A DNA stretch of 64,000 nt from Acanthochlamys bracteata (taxonomy: Eukaryota; Streptophyta; Magnoliopsida; Pandanales; Velloziaceae). Below the pieces are notes generated by a model. It made no database searches. It was not told the origin of the DNA and saw only the letters and a list, made by a program, of their open reading frames with translations. Location: the NCBI GenBank assembly GCA_019914995.1, contig CM034129.1, positions 10,781,725 to 10,845,724 of the forward strand, read 5' to 3'. The position numbers and the translations under genes were made by a program. Position 1 is the stretch's first letter; each line of letters begins with the position of its first letter. Positions 25,460 to 40,000 of this stretch are shown in pieces.

Positions 25460-27364
25460 GAACTCGAATTATGCAAGTAAGGACAAGAGTTAATAAAGCA
25501 GTTATGCATTTAAGGACAAACGTTCAAGTGAATTTGAAGTTTGGTAATTACATAATTTGTTTTTTTATTTTTTTATATTAGTTTATTGTAAATAAAAAAG
25601 AAATTAAAATTAATTTGTCACTAACTTGCATTGCAAATAAGGATTTATATAAATAAATAATTTAAATGAAAGCTGATAATTTATATGATTTTTTAAGGAC
25701 TCATTTAATATAATTATATAAATAAAGTAATCTGATTTAACAATCAGGATTTCAGATTGTTGTTATTTACTGAAGAGATATTCTATTATAATTACGATTT
25801 ATTTCAGATAAGATTCTTCTTTAACGATGTATTATGATTCTCAATATTTACTCCGTTAATTTTGATTATTAAATTATGTTTGAGAGTTCTTATTATCTTC
25901 TTTTTGTTAATTATATAATGTGAATTTTATTATTATTTATTTTTAGTATTTTTAGATAAAAATAAAACTTATTTAAAAAATTTTTTAAATATCTTTAGTT
26001 TAAACAAGATTCTCCCAAACATTCCCGAAGAAAAATTAAATTCAGATTTTTTAAGTAATTAACTCTTTTAATTAACTTATCTGTTCGGAGACAAAAAAGA
26101 GAGAAAAATATGAAATCAAATTTCGCTCGTACCACACAGAAGAGTTCGTGGCGCAAATTCACTCTTTTTAAGCACCGTTTGTTTGGTGCGTTTTCTTTTT
26201 TTAAATTTTAATAAAAATACAAACTAATTAATATTATAAAATTTTATTTTTTTATTTTTACTTTTTCAATAATAGAAATAGAAGTTTTTGGTTTCTTCTT
26301 CTCTTATCTCGTGTATTGTGACCAGACATAATAATAGACGCTGAAGAAAAGAAGAAAACAAAACCAAAGATTCTCTCTAGAATATGTGAATCTGCTTTTT
26401 AGAGCTTTTTGGTCATTCCTGTTTTGCAGACATTATTTTTAAAATTTTGTACGTTAATGTTTTATTTTGCACAAATTGTATTTAAGAAAATTTCAACACA
26501 AATAATTTATTTAAATGTTTTATAACTCCATATTAATCAGCTTCGATTGACATTACTTTTTTTATTTTTTATTTTTGTATTATTTAATAAAATTTTCTAA
26601 TATTCACAGAATTTATTATAATTTTTTAAAATAGATATTATTACTATTTATTATAGTAACTTTATATAAAAAAATAAATAAATATATTTTTATTCAGAAA
26701 AATCTTTTATAAACACTCTGAAACGGCTCCTAAATTAGCTTTGATATTGATCAACACACCAATGTTGTGTTGTTGATTTGAAGACATACAAAATAAATAA
26801 CTTTTAAATAAAAAATATTTTAAAAAAATTTATGGAGTATGAATTTTTAATGAAAAGTAAGTTATTGAAAAATAAATTATAAGAATGAACACATCTTAAA
26901 AAAATTATTTTTAAATTGCAAATAAAGCAGGAGTGTATTATATCTTCTCCTTCTTTTTTTTATATTTATTATTATTATTATTATATGAAGAATGAGAATA
27001 AAATTTAATATATTCTCAGTGATCATACTAATAGGCCTTGATTTTAAGTAGGCCCAACAATTCTGTATAAAATCAGGTCCAGAAAAGCAAGATTTGAAAT
27101 CGAAATGAATCCTGTTACTGTTATCAGAGGTTGGGCTAACTAAATATGTATATAGCCCAAACAGAAAATAATCCACAAATTAATCAGACTATGTAATCTT
27201 TAAATTAGATAAATTTAACCGAGACGTACTTCCCACCGTTGATGGCTAATTACATGTTTTAAATACCAGTAACTAAATATGTGAAACTAAAAAGTAAGAA
27301 ATAAAATTTTTAAAAAATAAAATAAGGGTGGAGTTCAGTATTTGTGTTTCAATAATTTTTTTAA

Positions 27365-27630
27365 GTGTTTCAAATGTCATGTAGAAAGTAGAATTTTTTG
27401 AAAAATAAAATAGAAATAAAGTTCAGTATTTATTTTTCAATAATTTTTTAAAATATATTAAAAATTAAAAAATATATAATTATATTGAGAAATATGCAAC
27501 TAAAAAAGTTAAAATCTAAAGTTCCGCACGTAAAATTAGAGTTCTGAGTTTTTTTTATAATCAAAATATATTGTTCGGAATTTAAAATTTGGTCCAAAAA
27601 AATAAAATTACGAACGTTTCAAATACGCTC
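27365..27630. mobile_element. MITE-like element, family 1, copy 2 (with adjoining partial copy)
   Basis: The left end GTGTTTCAAATG and right end TTTCAAATACGCTC face each other. The interior is collinear with 28904-29181: both carry TTCAGTATTTAT, TCAATAATTTTT-like and AAATTTTAAA-like blocks in the same order. Immediately left, about 27290-27360 repeats the block GGAGTTCAGTATTTGTGTTTCAATAA, so the element is flanked by or nested in another partial copy. Non-coding. Confidence 0.5.
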
Positions 27631-28012
27631 TAAAAGCAGTGACAAACAACTATCGCATCACTCATTTGAAAAAATAATTGCATACAAAAATTAAAAATTA
27701 CTTTTAAGTTAGGTTATTAAAATATAAAAATTAAAAATTTCTTTTTATTTTTTAATTTTATAAAGCTTACTTACATTTATTTAAAACACACATTAATCCA
27801 TTGAACATATTTTTTCAAAACTTTTTTTAAAACTTTAATTATAAAAAAATTAAAATATCAAAATTTTAGACAGGATCGAGCTGGTCCGATAAACTCATGT
27901 ACTCCAATATGAGTAACGATCATTAAAATCTTCATTTTGAAGGAAAAATAGTTTGAATTGCTATGAAACAAGTAGTTTATTTTGAAGGACCAGGAAAAAT
28001 TTTGGTGGAACT

Positions 28013-28258
28013 GAGATTGCGTTTGAGATTATATTTTTTAAATATTTTTTTAATTTTATATATTTTAATATATATTTTATAAATATTTAAAAATTTATTT
28101 AAAAATTTATAAAGTATAAAAAATTTTACAATAAAATTTTTTTATATATTTTATTATTTTTTAAAATAAAAAAATAAAATTTATTTTTTATAAAAAATAT
28201 ATAAATATTTTTAATTTTTAAAAAATTTTAATTTATAAGTATTCCGAAACGCGTACTC
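28013..28258. mobile_element. AT-rich MITE-like element, family 2, copy 2
   Basis: About 245 bp of A/T sequence between GAGATTGCGTTTGAG on the left and TTCCGAAACGCGTACTC on the right; the ends are roughly inverted (GAG..GCGTTT). It resembles 7345-7556 in length, ends and internal order. Non-coding. Confidence 0.5.
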
Positions 28259-28639
28259 AAATTAACACACGCAAGTAGCAGCATACTGGTAGTTGTTTCC
28301 AAGGTGTGATCAGTGAAATATACACGTGTTATTCTGTGAAGAACAAACAATTTTTGAAAGTAAAATTAATGTACTGTTAAATCAGGTTCGTTCAAACTAT
28401 TTATTAAAATTCTACTTATTTATAAAAGGATTTTAAATATATTTTTAAGTAATTTTTAAAATTTTCAGTTCATATTTTAATAAATTTTTTTATAAAATTA
28501 ATTAAAAATTCTTTTTTAATTATTCTCCAATATTTTTACATAAGTGATAAAAAAAAACAAAATTGTTTGAGGTGGGAGAATGAAGGGAGGCATGAATAAT
28601 CTAACCATAGATAAGCCACCTACCTCCCTAACACATCAT

Positions 28640-28660
28640 CAATATATATATATATATATA
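28640..28660. repeat. (AT)n microsatellite
   Basis: About ten uninterrupted AT dinucleotides. A likely length-polymorphic site. Confidence 0.85.
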
Positions 28661-28903
28661 TCACCAAATCTAACTAATTTTAAATTATTATAAATTTTAT
28701 TAAAACCACATAGAGATAAACATAATACAAAAAAAATAAAACCAAATCAAATAAAGAAAGAAACAGAAAAGAAAGAAACTTATTAGATGCGTGTGATGAA
28801 GAATTAAAGAGTAGGCCATCAAACACCACACCTAACCTAACACGTACAAGTAACTCCAAATTTTCCAATATCTTTACATCGAGTCCTATACTCTTATTAC
28901 CGC

Positions 28904-29181
28904 CGTGTTTTAAATATTTATAATTAAATTTTATAAATATAAAAATAAAAGTAAATTTTTTTAAAAAATAAGCTAATAATAAAATTCAGTATTTATATTT
29001 TAATGATTTTTAAAATAAGTTAAAAGTTTGAAAAATAAAATTATATTAAAAGATAGATAAATAAGAAAGTTATAACTAAAATTTCACATATAAAAATAAA
29101 TTTTAAATTTTTTGCAAATAAATTATATTAATTTTCAAAATTTTAAATTTAATAAAAAAAATTATGAATATTTAAAACACG
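28904..29181. mobile_element. MITE-like element, family 1, with 22-bp terminal inverted repeats
   Basis: The left end (28904-28925, starting CGTGTTTTAAATATTTA) and the reverse complement of the right end (29160-29181, starting CGTGTTTTAAATATTCA) match at 21 of 22 bases. The 278-bp interior is A/T-rich and non-coding. Size, inverted termini and a second related copy nearby fit a miniature inverted-repeat transposable element. No clear target-site duplication was found, so the superfamily is open. Confidence 0.65.
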
Positions 29182-29486
29182 CTATATCTCTGTAATACTA
29201 TTTTTTTATTCAAATTTTAAATTCAACACTTTATCTATAAATTTTATTTTATTATAATTTTATTTTATAGAACTTTATTTTTAGGAAACTTTATTTTTAG
29301 GAAATCAGTTTCACGGAAGTGAAAGAGTTGTGGTTGTGGTTATTTTGATTAGATGAAGTATTGATGGAGGGTAGTTGGGAACTACTACTACTAACTAAAT
29401 TCAAATTGAATGGGAGAAAATTCAATTCAATTCAATTCTAGTTGATCGAAAAGAAAGAGAGAGAGAAAGAGGAAGGTGGCAGTTAT

Positions 29487-29496
29487 CACGTGGGCC
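29487..29496 (+). promoter_or_regulatory. G-box and site II motif near ACC1 5' end
   Basis: CACGTG overlaps TGGGCC (a site II/TCP-type element) just upstream of, or at the edge of, the presumed ACC1 leader exon. Such motifs are common in promoters of growth-linked plant genes. Confidence 0.4.
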
Positions 29497-29519
29497 TACA
29501 AAGCCCATTTAAGGCTAAC

Positions 29520-31060
29520 CCCCGTTGTTCTCTTCTTCTTCAAAGTTTCTGTTTCTTTTGGTTCTCTGCGGCATTTCGTCGAACACTGTCTCCAGGGAGC
29601 ATGGAGTGTTGAAGTTTTTTTTGAAAATTTGAAGCAGGATTTTGGTTACGAAGATCTGGGTATTGTATAGATTCTCTTCTTCTGTTTAATGGATGCTGAA
29701 AGTTTACTTCCTTGCTCTTGTGTGTCAACTGGTTGGCGAACTTCGGTTGAGTTTTGCAATCCTTATTTCTCTTTTTTTGGTGGTTTTCTATGTGCGTTTT
29801 TTTATTTATTTTAGTGGGTTTTTATGTTGAACTGGCTAATGAGTCTGGAAAGTTTGTTTCCTTCTTTTTATTTTTCTTGAAGTTGAATTTGGTTTGCGTT
29901 CAAAGATAGGGAAATTCTTGCTCTTTTATTATTTGGGAGGAAGTTTTTATCTTGCTGTTGAAGTTTCTGGTGGTGTAGTTATCGATGCAAGCTCCGTAAA
30001 TTTCTCCAATGGACTGAAAGTGCTGAAAGTTAGTTATGGAATTTGCAGCCATTAACTGGAAAATTCACATATTTTTTTCTTATTTTTATGTTACCTGAAT
30101 TTTATAGTGAAGAAGAAGTTAAGGTTTAGTTATTACACGAGAAAGGTGTGACTGTTGGAGATTGCAATTTTTTTTAAAAAAAATTCTTTCAAGCTGAATC
30201 TTGTGAAGTGACAGTTAAGGTTTAGATATCGACCAACAAAGACATGAGTTGCGGGTAGCATCTGGATATATTACATGCGGAAAATGACTGAACATATAAA
30301 GCTGGACAAAGTTTGCAACCGTTGTTAGCGGCAAAGCACTTTTTTCCTTTTATTTGTTCCCTAGAAAGCATGCATTTTGTGAGTTATGTTTCAGTTGTAG
30401 ACTCCTCTTGGCATTACCATAAAAAATTGCTCTCTACTTAAACGTAAGAAGAAGAGTCCATCTATGCCCATTAACTTAGCAGAAAGTTTGCATATGTTTC
30501 TTTTTTGCATTCGCTTGTCATGACAGATACATAAAATTGGCATATATACATTTGATAGGATATTATAAGTTCTACTTTATGATTCTCCCTCCAGTATGAC
30601 TCCTCGATTTGGCTTGATGTGATGAGTTTATCATGTTGCTGATTGAAAATCTACTTTTCTCATTGACATACTATATGTACAAAACATACCCGTCTACACT
30701 TTCCCTGCTTGGGAATATTTCACTCTCACTTGTAATGATATTGCTACATGAAGTTGGTTGTGATTTTAGCTCCATAAGTGGTATCTATGCTGTCGTCATT
30801 CTCAACCTCCTTTCCATACCAGTTTACCATGCAAATGCAATTTCTTTTTCTTTTGGGCATTTTTTAGCTTTATTGTCTTCCTTCATTGTGCTAATTGGTT
30901 GGCTAAAAGCCTAAAAAGTTGTGCGCCGCTCTGCTTAGCATGTATTTTAACCGTCTTACAATAGTGAACTCAAAGAACGCGCACCAATTGCTACACTTTT
31001 AAGCCCTTATCCTTCTATATATGGTCTTACAGCACATCAGAAAGCCACAGGGAAGCAAAC
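29520..31060 (+). other. ACC1 5' untranslated exon and leader intron
   Basis: A donor (GATCTGG then GTATTG) near 29660 and acceptors close to the ATG (CTTACAG near 31032 or CCACAG near 31050) suggest a leader exon around 29520-29659 and an intron of about 1.4 kb. No coding exon is recognisable inside. Exact transcript ends are unknown. Confidence 0.55.
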
Positions 31061-34000
31061 ATGGCTGAGGCAGTGCAATCAAATGTGTATCCAAATGGAT
31101 TACCCCAAGTCAGACATGCTGCATCAGAAGTAGATAATTTCTGTAGAGCGCTCGGTGGGAAGACTCCCATTCATAGTATATTGATTGCTAATAATGGAAT
31201 GGCAGCTGTTAAGTTTATACGCAGTATACGGACTTGGGCTTATGAGACCTTTGGTACGGAGAAGGCAATTCTTTTGGTAGCCATGGCAACACCAGAGGAC
31301 TTGAGGATCAATGCTGAGCACATTAGAATTGCTGATCAATTTGTAGAAGTCCCAGGGGGAACCAATAACAACAACTATGCCAATGTTCAACTAATTGTAG
31401 AGGTGTGCATAATCCATTCAGAATTAACCCCTTCATACCTTTGATTTTATTTCCTTTTAGCCCCAGAAGAGTTAACATGAATGCATCGCAGATGGCTGAA
31501 ATAACGCATGTTTCTGCTGTCTGGCCTGGTTGGGGCCATGCCTCTGAGAATCCTGAACTTCCAGATGCTTTAAGTGCAAAAGGCATAATTTTTCTTGGAC
31601 CCCCAGCTTCATCTATGGCAGCATTAGGTGATAAGATTGGTTCTTCTCTAATAGCACAGGCAGCAGGTGTGCCAACCCTTCCATGGAGTGGCTCTCATGT
31701 AAGTTTTGTAAAGTAACAAATCTGTTCGGTTGTGAATTGTTTTCCTGTTGATCTTCAACTGTTAGTTCTTGTATTAGGTGAAAATGCCACCAGAGAGCTG
31801 TTTAGAAACCATACCTGAAGAGATTTACCGAGAGGCTTGTGTTTATACAACAGAGGATGCTGTTACTAGTTGTCAGGTGGTGGGTTACCCTGCAATGATC
31901 AAAGCATCTTGGGGTGGTGGTGGTAAAGGAATAAGGAAGGTTAGATCAGCATCTACTTATAGCCATCTCTTTCCACACACCTAGTAAAAGGATTGGAAAA
32001 TGTGTCTGCATGGAGCTGTTTTAAGAATGTAAACATCAATTTTGGTCTCCTAATGATTTATAGAGGGAAACTTAGTTGTCAAATGTGCAGTATACTTAGC
32101 CTCCCCGCACTTCAAGGAAAAAATTTCAGTGTTTTATATTGACTTATGTCTTATGTAACTCAATAGGTTCATAATGATGATGAAGTTAGAGCTCTATTTA
32201 AGCAAGTACAAGGAGAAGTTCCTGGTTCTCCAATATTTATAATGAAAGTTGCCTCGCAGGTAAGGCATTTTTTATTTTGTCATAACATTTGACTCCTCTT
32301 AACTGTATCGGTTTATGATTTCTCTTTGAAGGACAAATTCCATAGAAAAGTTATACTTTGCTGCAGTTACTATTGCAAGAAAACATGGATTAATTTATGT
32401 GTGCATAACTAGTATGCAAGTTTTTTTAGCATATAGCTGTAGCAGATGTCTTTACAATTTTCAACAGGTGTTAATGGCTAAGAAAATGGAGTTGAAAATG
32501 GATACAAATCATTTCTGGTTACAATCACTGCTTACTAATTACTTCTTACACTTGCAAACATGCTCGTACTTTACTTTCAATATCTCATTCTTCAAAACTT
32601 CTTTTGGAACAAATCTCTGTGTCTGTAGTTGCAATTTTCTCACTGATTGGTTTTAAATACTTGATTATATCTTATTTCTTAGTATGATTCTATAGAGAAA
32701 TAAAACTATGAACGTTGATTCTTGTTTAAACTTCTGTTAACCTTTATCAATTTCCTTTTTCTCCTTTGATAGAGCCGGCACTTGGAAGTTCAGCTTCTAT
32801 GTGATCAGTATGGTAACGTCGCTGCTCTGCACAGTCGAGATTGCAGCATCCAAAGGCGGCATCAAAAGGCAAGTTCCTTCCTGAAAATAATATTACCCTA
32901 TCCAAAGCTGAAATGCTTTTACTCTGAGTCTGCTTCGGTGATAGACTTCTACTCCATAGCCTTGCAGCCAGTTGCATATATGTTCTGTGAGATTCCAGGT
33001 AGTAGAAAAGCTCATGGCGAAAATTAAGAACTTTTTCCTGAGTGACGTTCTTGGATGCTTCCTTCCTACATTATCTGTTCTTACTTCCATTTCAGCCACT
33101 GGGTACAGAGATGCTGTCAAGCAGCCATCTTTGTATGCCAGTCATTCAAATTTCTTGGAATTCTCTGTTTATGGTTGTTGATCTTGAATACAGATTATTG
33201 AGGAGGGTCCAATTACAATAGCTCCCAAGGAGACAGTAAAAGAATTAGAACAAGCAGCTCGGAGGCTTGCAAAATGTGTGAACTATGTTGGTGCTGCTAC
33301 TGTTGAGTATCTTTACAGCATGGAAACTGGTGACTTTTACTTCTTAGAGCTTAACCCGCGCTTGCAGGTTTGTGTTGTTCTTATACTACTGGTTTGACGG
33401 AAGTATTTGTTATACTGCTTTCTTCTTCTTATATAGCTTCTGTATCAGGTGGAGCATCCAGTAACTGAGTGGATAGCTGAAATAAGTTTGCCAGCAGCAC
33501 AAGTTGCTGTTGGAATGGGAATCCCTCTTTGGCAAATTCCTGGTAAGATGGTGGTGTGGTTGATTTTTGTCTCAGACTTAGAGATTAACCTTGTTTCTTA
33601 CTTTTGGTTCTATATTGTGTACCCTAATACTTAGAGATTCGCCGATTTTATGGCATGGACCATGGTGGAAGCTATGATGCATGGAAGAAGACATCAGCTT
33701 TTGCTACACCTTTTGATTTTGACAAAGCCGAATCTGTACGACCAAAAGGCCACTGCATAGCTGTCCGTGTCACTAGTGAGGATCCAGATGATGGTTTCAA
33801 GCCTACTAGTGGAAAAGTGCAGGTTAGATCTATGATGTTTTAGGGAATATAGTTAAAGTGGTTTCTGTTGAGGAACTTGGTATAATTTGACAAATTGTCG
33901 GTGGTTGCAGGAGTTAAGTTTTAAGAGCAAACCTAATGTCTGGGCTTACTTTTCTGTAAAGGTGCTCCCTTTAAACACTGAAAAGTTCTATTGAATATTA

Positions 34001-37000
34001 GCATCTTTCGAAGTGAAATGTTAGGTTGTTATCATTCACATTTCCGTTTCTTTCATATGTCTGATTTATATGTTAAATAATGAATAAATATTTTTTTCTT
34101 ATAAGATACACCAATTCCCTTCTCCTATGCCTCAATGTAGTTCAATTTTGTCATTTTTCTTGCTATTAGTTAATGCTAGCCTTTTCTCATTGAATGGAAC
34201 ACTAACGTTAAGTTTTATTTGGCTGCAGTCTGGTGGTGGCATCCATGAATTCTCTGATTCTCAATTTGGTATGTATCATTTACTTGGCTCACTTTTATGA
34301 GTCTATAAGTGAGATTTTGCAGATGATAATCATATCTTTCAACATTCTTCCAGGTCATGTTTTTGCCTTTGGCGATTCTCGAGCTTTAGCGATAGCAAAC
34401 ATGGTTCTTGGACTGAAAGAAATCCAGATTCGAGGAGAAATTCGCACAAATGTTGATTATACTATAGATCTCTTGCATGTAACATTTTCAACCTTGTCTG
34501 GCAGGATCCCCACTTTGCATGATGTATATTTTGACATCGACCATCCTTTTTTTTTTTTTTTTCCTGCTTTTAGGCTTCAGAATACAAGGACAATAAAATC
34601 CATACTGGTTGGCTGGACAGTAGGATTGCTATGAGGGTTAGAGCTGAGAGGCCTCCATGGTATCTGTCAGTTGTTGGAGGAGCTCTCTTTGTAAGGATAA
34701 CTTATCTTTTGTGTTGATTAGTAGTGAGTTAACTACTCCAAAACGCATTTGATTAACAAAATCTGGCTACATAACTTTCTTATCTGTTTCTCTGACAGAA
34801 AGCATCAACAACTAGTGCAGCTGTAGTTTCTGATTATGTAGGTTATCTTGAAAAGGGCCAGATACCTCCTAAGGTAGACTTCAAGTACCATTCTTTGGCC
34901 TAATATTGTCTTGGTTGATTACTCTTAAGATGAACAATTTCTTTCAATTTATCGCAGCACATATCATTGGTCAATTCTCAAATTTCCTTGAATATTGAAG
35001 GAAACAAATACACGGTAATTATTCACCTACTTCTGGGTTTAGTGCCCCTTACCTGAAACTGTTTTAGTGTGCATGATTCTTACAACTGATTTCGTTGTGG
35101 GTCATTGTCTTAGATCGATATGGTAACCGCTGGACCTGGTAGCTACAGACTAAAGATGAATGGGTCCCAAATCGAAGCAGAGATCCATACATTGCGAGAT
35201 GGAGGTCTTCTCATGCAGGTACGAGGTCTTCTTCCTTGACGGTTAGAAAGCTAAGTGATGCTAACTTTCTCATATATGAGACATGCAATTTACTTGATTT
35301 TGTAGTTAGATGGCAACAGTCATGTGATTTATGCTGAAGAAGAGGCTGCTGGAACTCGCCTCCTTATTGATGGAAGGACGTGCTTATTACAGGTCCTCTT
35401 TTTGCTTCATTTAGCTTTTCTGAAAATTCTAAACAAATCCTGCTATTTCATACACAAGATTTCTCATTTTTATGATTGTCTAGTCATGGATAAGCACATG
35501 TTAGAACACCAGCAGTGTTTTATAAGCTTTGTTGCTTGTCTTGCTTCACCTGAGGCAGTTTTCTGATGAATGATTATGTAATCAATGTTTTTCAGAATGA
35601 CCACAATCCCTCTAAGTTGGTGGCAGAAACTCCATGCAAGCTTATGCGATACTTAGTTCCTGATGGGAGTCATGTTGACACGGATGCACCGTATGCTGAG
35701 GTTGAGGTCATGAAGATGTGCATGCCACTTCTGTTACCTGCTTCTGGAGTCATCCATTTCATGATGTCTGAAGGACAAGCAATGCAGGTTCAAACGCATA
35801 TGTAGTACTTTATCTACAAAAGAAACAAATAATACAGCAATCTCACTCAAAAGCCTACCTGATTTTTTATAATTTTTTGCAGGCAGGTGATCTAATAGCA
35901 AGGTTGGATCTCGATGATCCAACAGCTGTGAGAAGAGCAGAACCATTCCATGGAACCTTTCCTAAGCTAGGGCCTCCTACTGCAGTTTCTGGGAAAGTTC
36001 ACCAGAGAATGGCAGCAAGTTTAAATGCTGCACGAATGATTCTTGCAGGCTATGAACACAACATAAATGAGGTAAGACTTGAAAAACCATGTTTGCACCA
36101 ATTCTGTCACCGTCATGCGTCGTTGATAATATGGGATGCTAGGCGGCCTTCCACTTCACCCTTAAATTTTGCTAATTTTAACGTGGATTAACGTCGTTCA
36201 GGTTGTGCAAGATCTACTTCATTGTTTAGACAGTCCAGAGCTTCCTTTCTTACAGTGGCAAGAGAGCATGTCTGTGTTGGCAACTCGACTACCAAAAGAT
36301 TTACGTAATGAGGTTTGTGGAACCTGCTGATGCTTCTAACTGCTTTAATTATTTGGACTTTGGATTTTCCTCTACATGTGGTTTCTTTAATTGACACGTA
36401 TCTTTGACTTCAAATAATTCAGCTAGACACAAGGTATAAGCAATATGAAGCAATCTCAAATTTTCAGAAGAACACAGACTTCCCAGCTAAGTTACTAAGA
36501 GGAGTACTTGAGGTTAGTAGAAATTTGGGGTCAAGTTTATTCACCTTCTGATTGACTGTCAACCTTTGTTCTAACCTTCCCTGTTGTAGGCCCATCTTCT
36601 TTCCTGCAATGAGAAAGACAAAGTGACCCAGGAAAGGCTCGTTGAGCCTTTAATGAGTCTTGTGAAGTCTTATGAAGGTGGAAGAGAAAGCCACGCCTGT
36701 ATCATTGTACAATCCCTTTTTGGAGAGTATCTATCAGTTGAAGAACTCTTCAATGACAACATGCAGGTTCTTCTTAATTGTTAGCATTGAATTAACTTTC
36801 TTAATTCTTCTCTTTACATGAAATTGAATCTTGTGCTAGTACTTCCTGAACGTTTAGGGTTGCTGAAAAAGTAGAGCTTTTGAAGAAAAAGGAGTTGTTT
36901 TTGAATTTTTTGGCAAACGAGCTTGCCATTTTTTTGGATTTAAGAAAAAAAAAATTGTACATATAATAATCTATGATGTACAAGTCACCAATCCCTTCCA

Positions 37001-40000
37001 AATTTAAAAATGAAAAAAATTCTAGAGCATTGTAGAAAACATTTCAAGGTTTAAAAGGAGAGTTGCATTCTAGAACGCAACCCCCAAACAAGGCCTTTTA
37101 CTTGAGCTTCTTGTCAGACATCTTCGTCGTCTTACAAACAATTTCTGCAACTATTTCATTCTATCTGATTTATGTTATTCAGGCTGATGCTATTGAACGT
37201 CTACGGCTTCAGTACAAAAAGGACCTTATTAAGGTGGTCGACATAGTTTTGTCTCATCAGGTATAGTTTCTCCTCTGATTCCAAGAGAAGCCTGCAATAT
37301 TCAAGAGCTATTTTCTCTTACTGTGAAGGATAAGTCTTTTGAATATTAAAGGATAAATCCTATTTGCAGGGTGTCAGAAGCAAAAATAAGCTTATCCTCC
37401 TGCTTATTGAAGCTTTGGTTTATCCAAACCCTGCGGCTTATCGAGATCAGTTAATTCGATTTTCAGCTCTCAGTCATACCTCATATTCTGAAGTGAGAAA
37501 CCATCTTTTCTTTCCATTAACTTAGGTATACACAAGCTCAATTCTGAGCATATGAATAGGAACTTATTTTTTGCAGTTGGCACTTAAAGCAAGCCAACTT
37601 CTCGAACAAACCAAATTGAGTGAGCTCCGTACAAGCATTGCAAGAAGCCTCTCTGAGCTAGAAATGTTTACAGAGGAAGGGGAACGGTTGAGTACTCCAA
37701 GGAGGAAACTTGCCATCAATGAGAGGATGGAGGATCTTGTGAGAGCTCCACTGGCTGTCGAGGATGCACTCGTGGCATTGTTTGATCACAGCGACCCTAC
37801 TCTGCAAAGGAGAGTCGTGGAGACTTACATTCGTAGATTGTACCAGGTAGAATGTTAAGCTTGTCCTTTAATCTATAGTTTTCAATGTTTGTATATTTTA
37901 TTGCTTTAATGAGTGTACATTCGGCTTGCACATTCTGCAGCCCTATCTTGTGAAGGAGAGCGTGCGAATGCAGTGGCATAGAGCTGGTCTTATTGCCACT
38001 TGGGAGTTCTCTGAAGAGCATATTGAGAAGAGAAACGGGACTGAGGATGTAACACTTGCTACATCAATGGTTGAGAAACATGTAGAGAAGCGATGGGGGG
38101 CTATGGTTATTATTAAATCTCTTCAGTTTCTGCCTACTGCAATCAGTGCTGCATTGAAGGAAACCACACATTCGACTGTACGTACTCCTAATGAGATGAA
38201 ATCTGAGGGACATCCAGAGCAATCTAGCCTAGTGAACATGCTGCATGTTGCATTAGTTGGCATTAATAACCAAATGAGCTCTCTCCAAGATAGGTTGGTT
38301 ATGCTTCCTTAGATGACTCTCTTTTAATCTTCAGAAGTTTGTTATCTTAATGAACTGCAAGTGACCTTGTAATTTCTCTTCTGCTTTTACATTCTATCTT
38401 GCTAATTTTCTTAATTTTGTGCATGGCAATTATGCAGTGGCGATGAGGATCAGGCCCAGGAAAGAATTAACAAGCTTGCCAAAATTCTGAAGGAAGATCC
38501 TGTAGGTTCTGGTCTTGGTGATGCAGGGGTTGGTGTTATTAGTTGTATTATACAAAGGGATGAAGGGAGAGCACCTATGCGTCACTCCTTCCACTGGTCA
38601 TCTGAAAAGCGATACTATGTGGAAGAACCTCTGCTTCGTCACTTGGAACCTCCCTTGTCTACTTTTCTTGAATTGGTTAGTGCTATTTATACAAATGTTA
38701 TACGTGCGACATCATATTTCCTTCACCCTCATTCCTCTCGCAAATGATTCACACCATGATTAACGACCAATGTTTTCCCGCTATATGAAGAAATGTATAG
38801 TCAGAACTTATTGTAGTATACATCATGTTAGAAAGTGCCTAGTAAAATCTAATAAAAATTATATTGGCAATATTTCAATAAGTGCCTTTTCTTATATTCT
38901 TACCTGTATATATTCCTGTTTTGACTATACCAGGACAAGCTTAAGGACTACAAGAACATACAATATACACCATCTCGAGATCGTCAATGGCATCTTTACA
39001 CAGTGATGGACAGCAAGGCTCCTATCCAGAGGATGTTTCTCCGGACACTTGTTCGACAACCTAAAACACCTGATGGATATACATCAAGTCAATCTGTTGA
39101 CATTGAAATCAATAATGCCCGGCCATATCTCTCATTCACATCGATAAGTATTCTCAGATCCTTGATGACGGCCCTAGAAGAGTTAGAGTTGCATGTACAT
39201 AATGCCACTACCAGATCAGATCACTCTCATATGTATCTCTGCATACTAAGGGAGCAAGAGCCTTTCGATCTCATACCTTATTCTAGGTAGGCCTTTTTAT
39301 ACTATTTCATAGTTAGCATTTGTGCTCTCTTTTAAACTATGCTACCTAACAACTTTGATGAAAAAGATTCAATTATGTAACACATGCCATATTAAGTAGG
39401 AGCAATAGAATACCACAGAGAAATTTCATCTAGAAGACAAATATTAATATTTGGTGATTGAGAGTGTTAAATTAGGAATTCATTTGGTTCCTCATGAACA
39501 AAGTGTATGATGCATTAACACTTTTATTGTATGATACTGCTCTTTGCTGTTTAAAGATTTTTTTCCTGAATGGCATTGCTGCTCACATCACTATTTCGTG
39601 ATTTTCTGCAGGAACTTTGATATTACCGTTGGCCTGGATGAAAGCACTGTAGCCATGATTTTGGAAGATCTGGCATATAAAGTTAATGACATGGTTGGTG
39701 TACGGATGCACCGGCTAGCTGTTGGTGAGTGGGAAGTGAAACTCTGGCTGAACTATGTCGGACTTGCAGGCGGTGCTTGGAGGATTGTGGTGACAAATGT
39801 TGCTGGACACACCTGTGTTGTGCATGTAAGCAGCATCTATGGTTCCCCCCTTCTTCCGGAATGCTTTTCTTTTATAGTTCTGCCACTGCAGTTTATGACT
39901 CTTTCTCATCCCACATTTGATATAACCACTTTTTTGTTTAGATCTACCGAGAAGTGGAAGACAGCAGAAGCCATGAAATGGTATATAACTCCGCATCCTC

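Larger units (their letters stand above)
25500..29475. other. Gene-free AT-rich intergenic region
   Basis: Nearly 4 kb between the divergent MIPS and ACC1 genes with no recognisable coding gene. It is very AT-rich and holds small inverted-repeat elements (27365-27630, 28013-28258, 28904-29181), a further fragment of the first family at about 27290-27360, an (AT)n tract at 28640-28660, a 16-bp tandem repeat near 29271-29301 and a short ATTCA repeat near 29410-29430. The part around 26175-26735 (from GTTTGTTTGGTGCG to CTCTGAAACGG) may be another degraded element. Confidence 0.65.

Noticed and set aside
29476..29670. Plus-strand 64-codon frame before ACC1
   Set aside because: It overlaps the presumed ACC1 leader exon and resembles no protein; it is probably untranslated.
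30633..30914. Plus-strand hydrophobic 93-codon frame
   Set aside because: It lies inside the ACC1 leader intron and is T-rich; hydrophobicity follows from base composition.
34545..34562. Long poly-T runs here and poly-A runs at 23643-23660 and 53367-53387
   Set aside because: Intronic homopolymers (the first is an acceptor pyrimidine tract). They are not evidence of retroposed copies.
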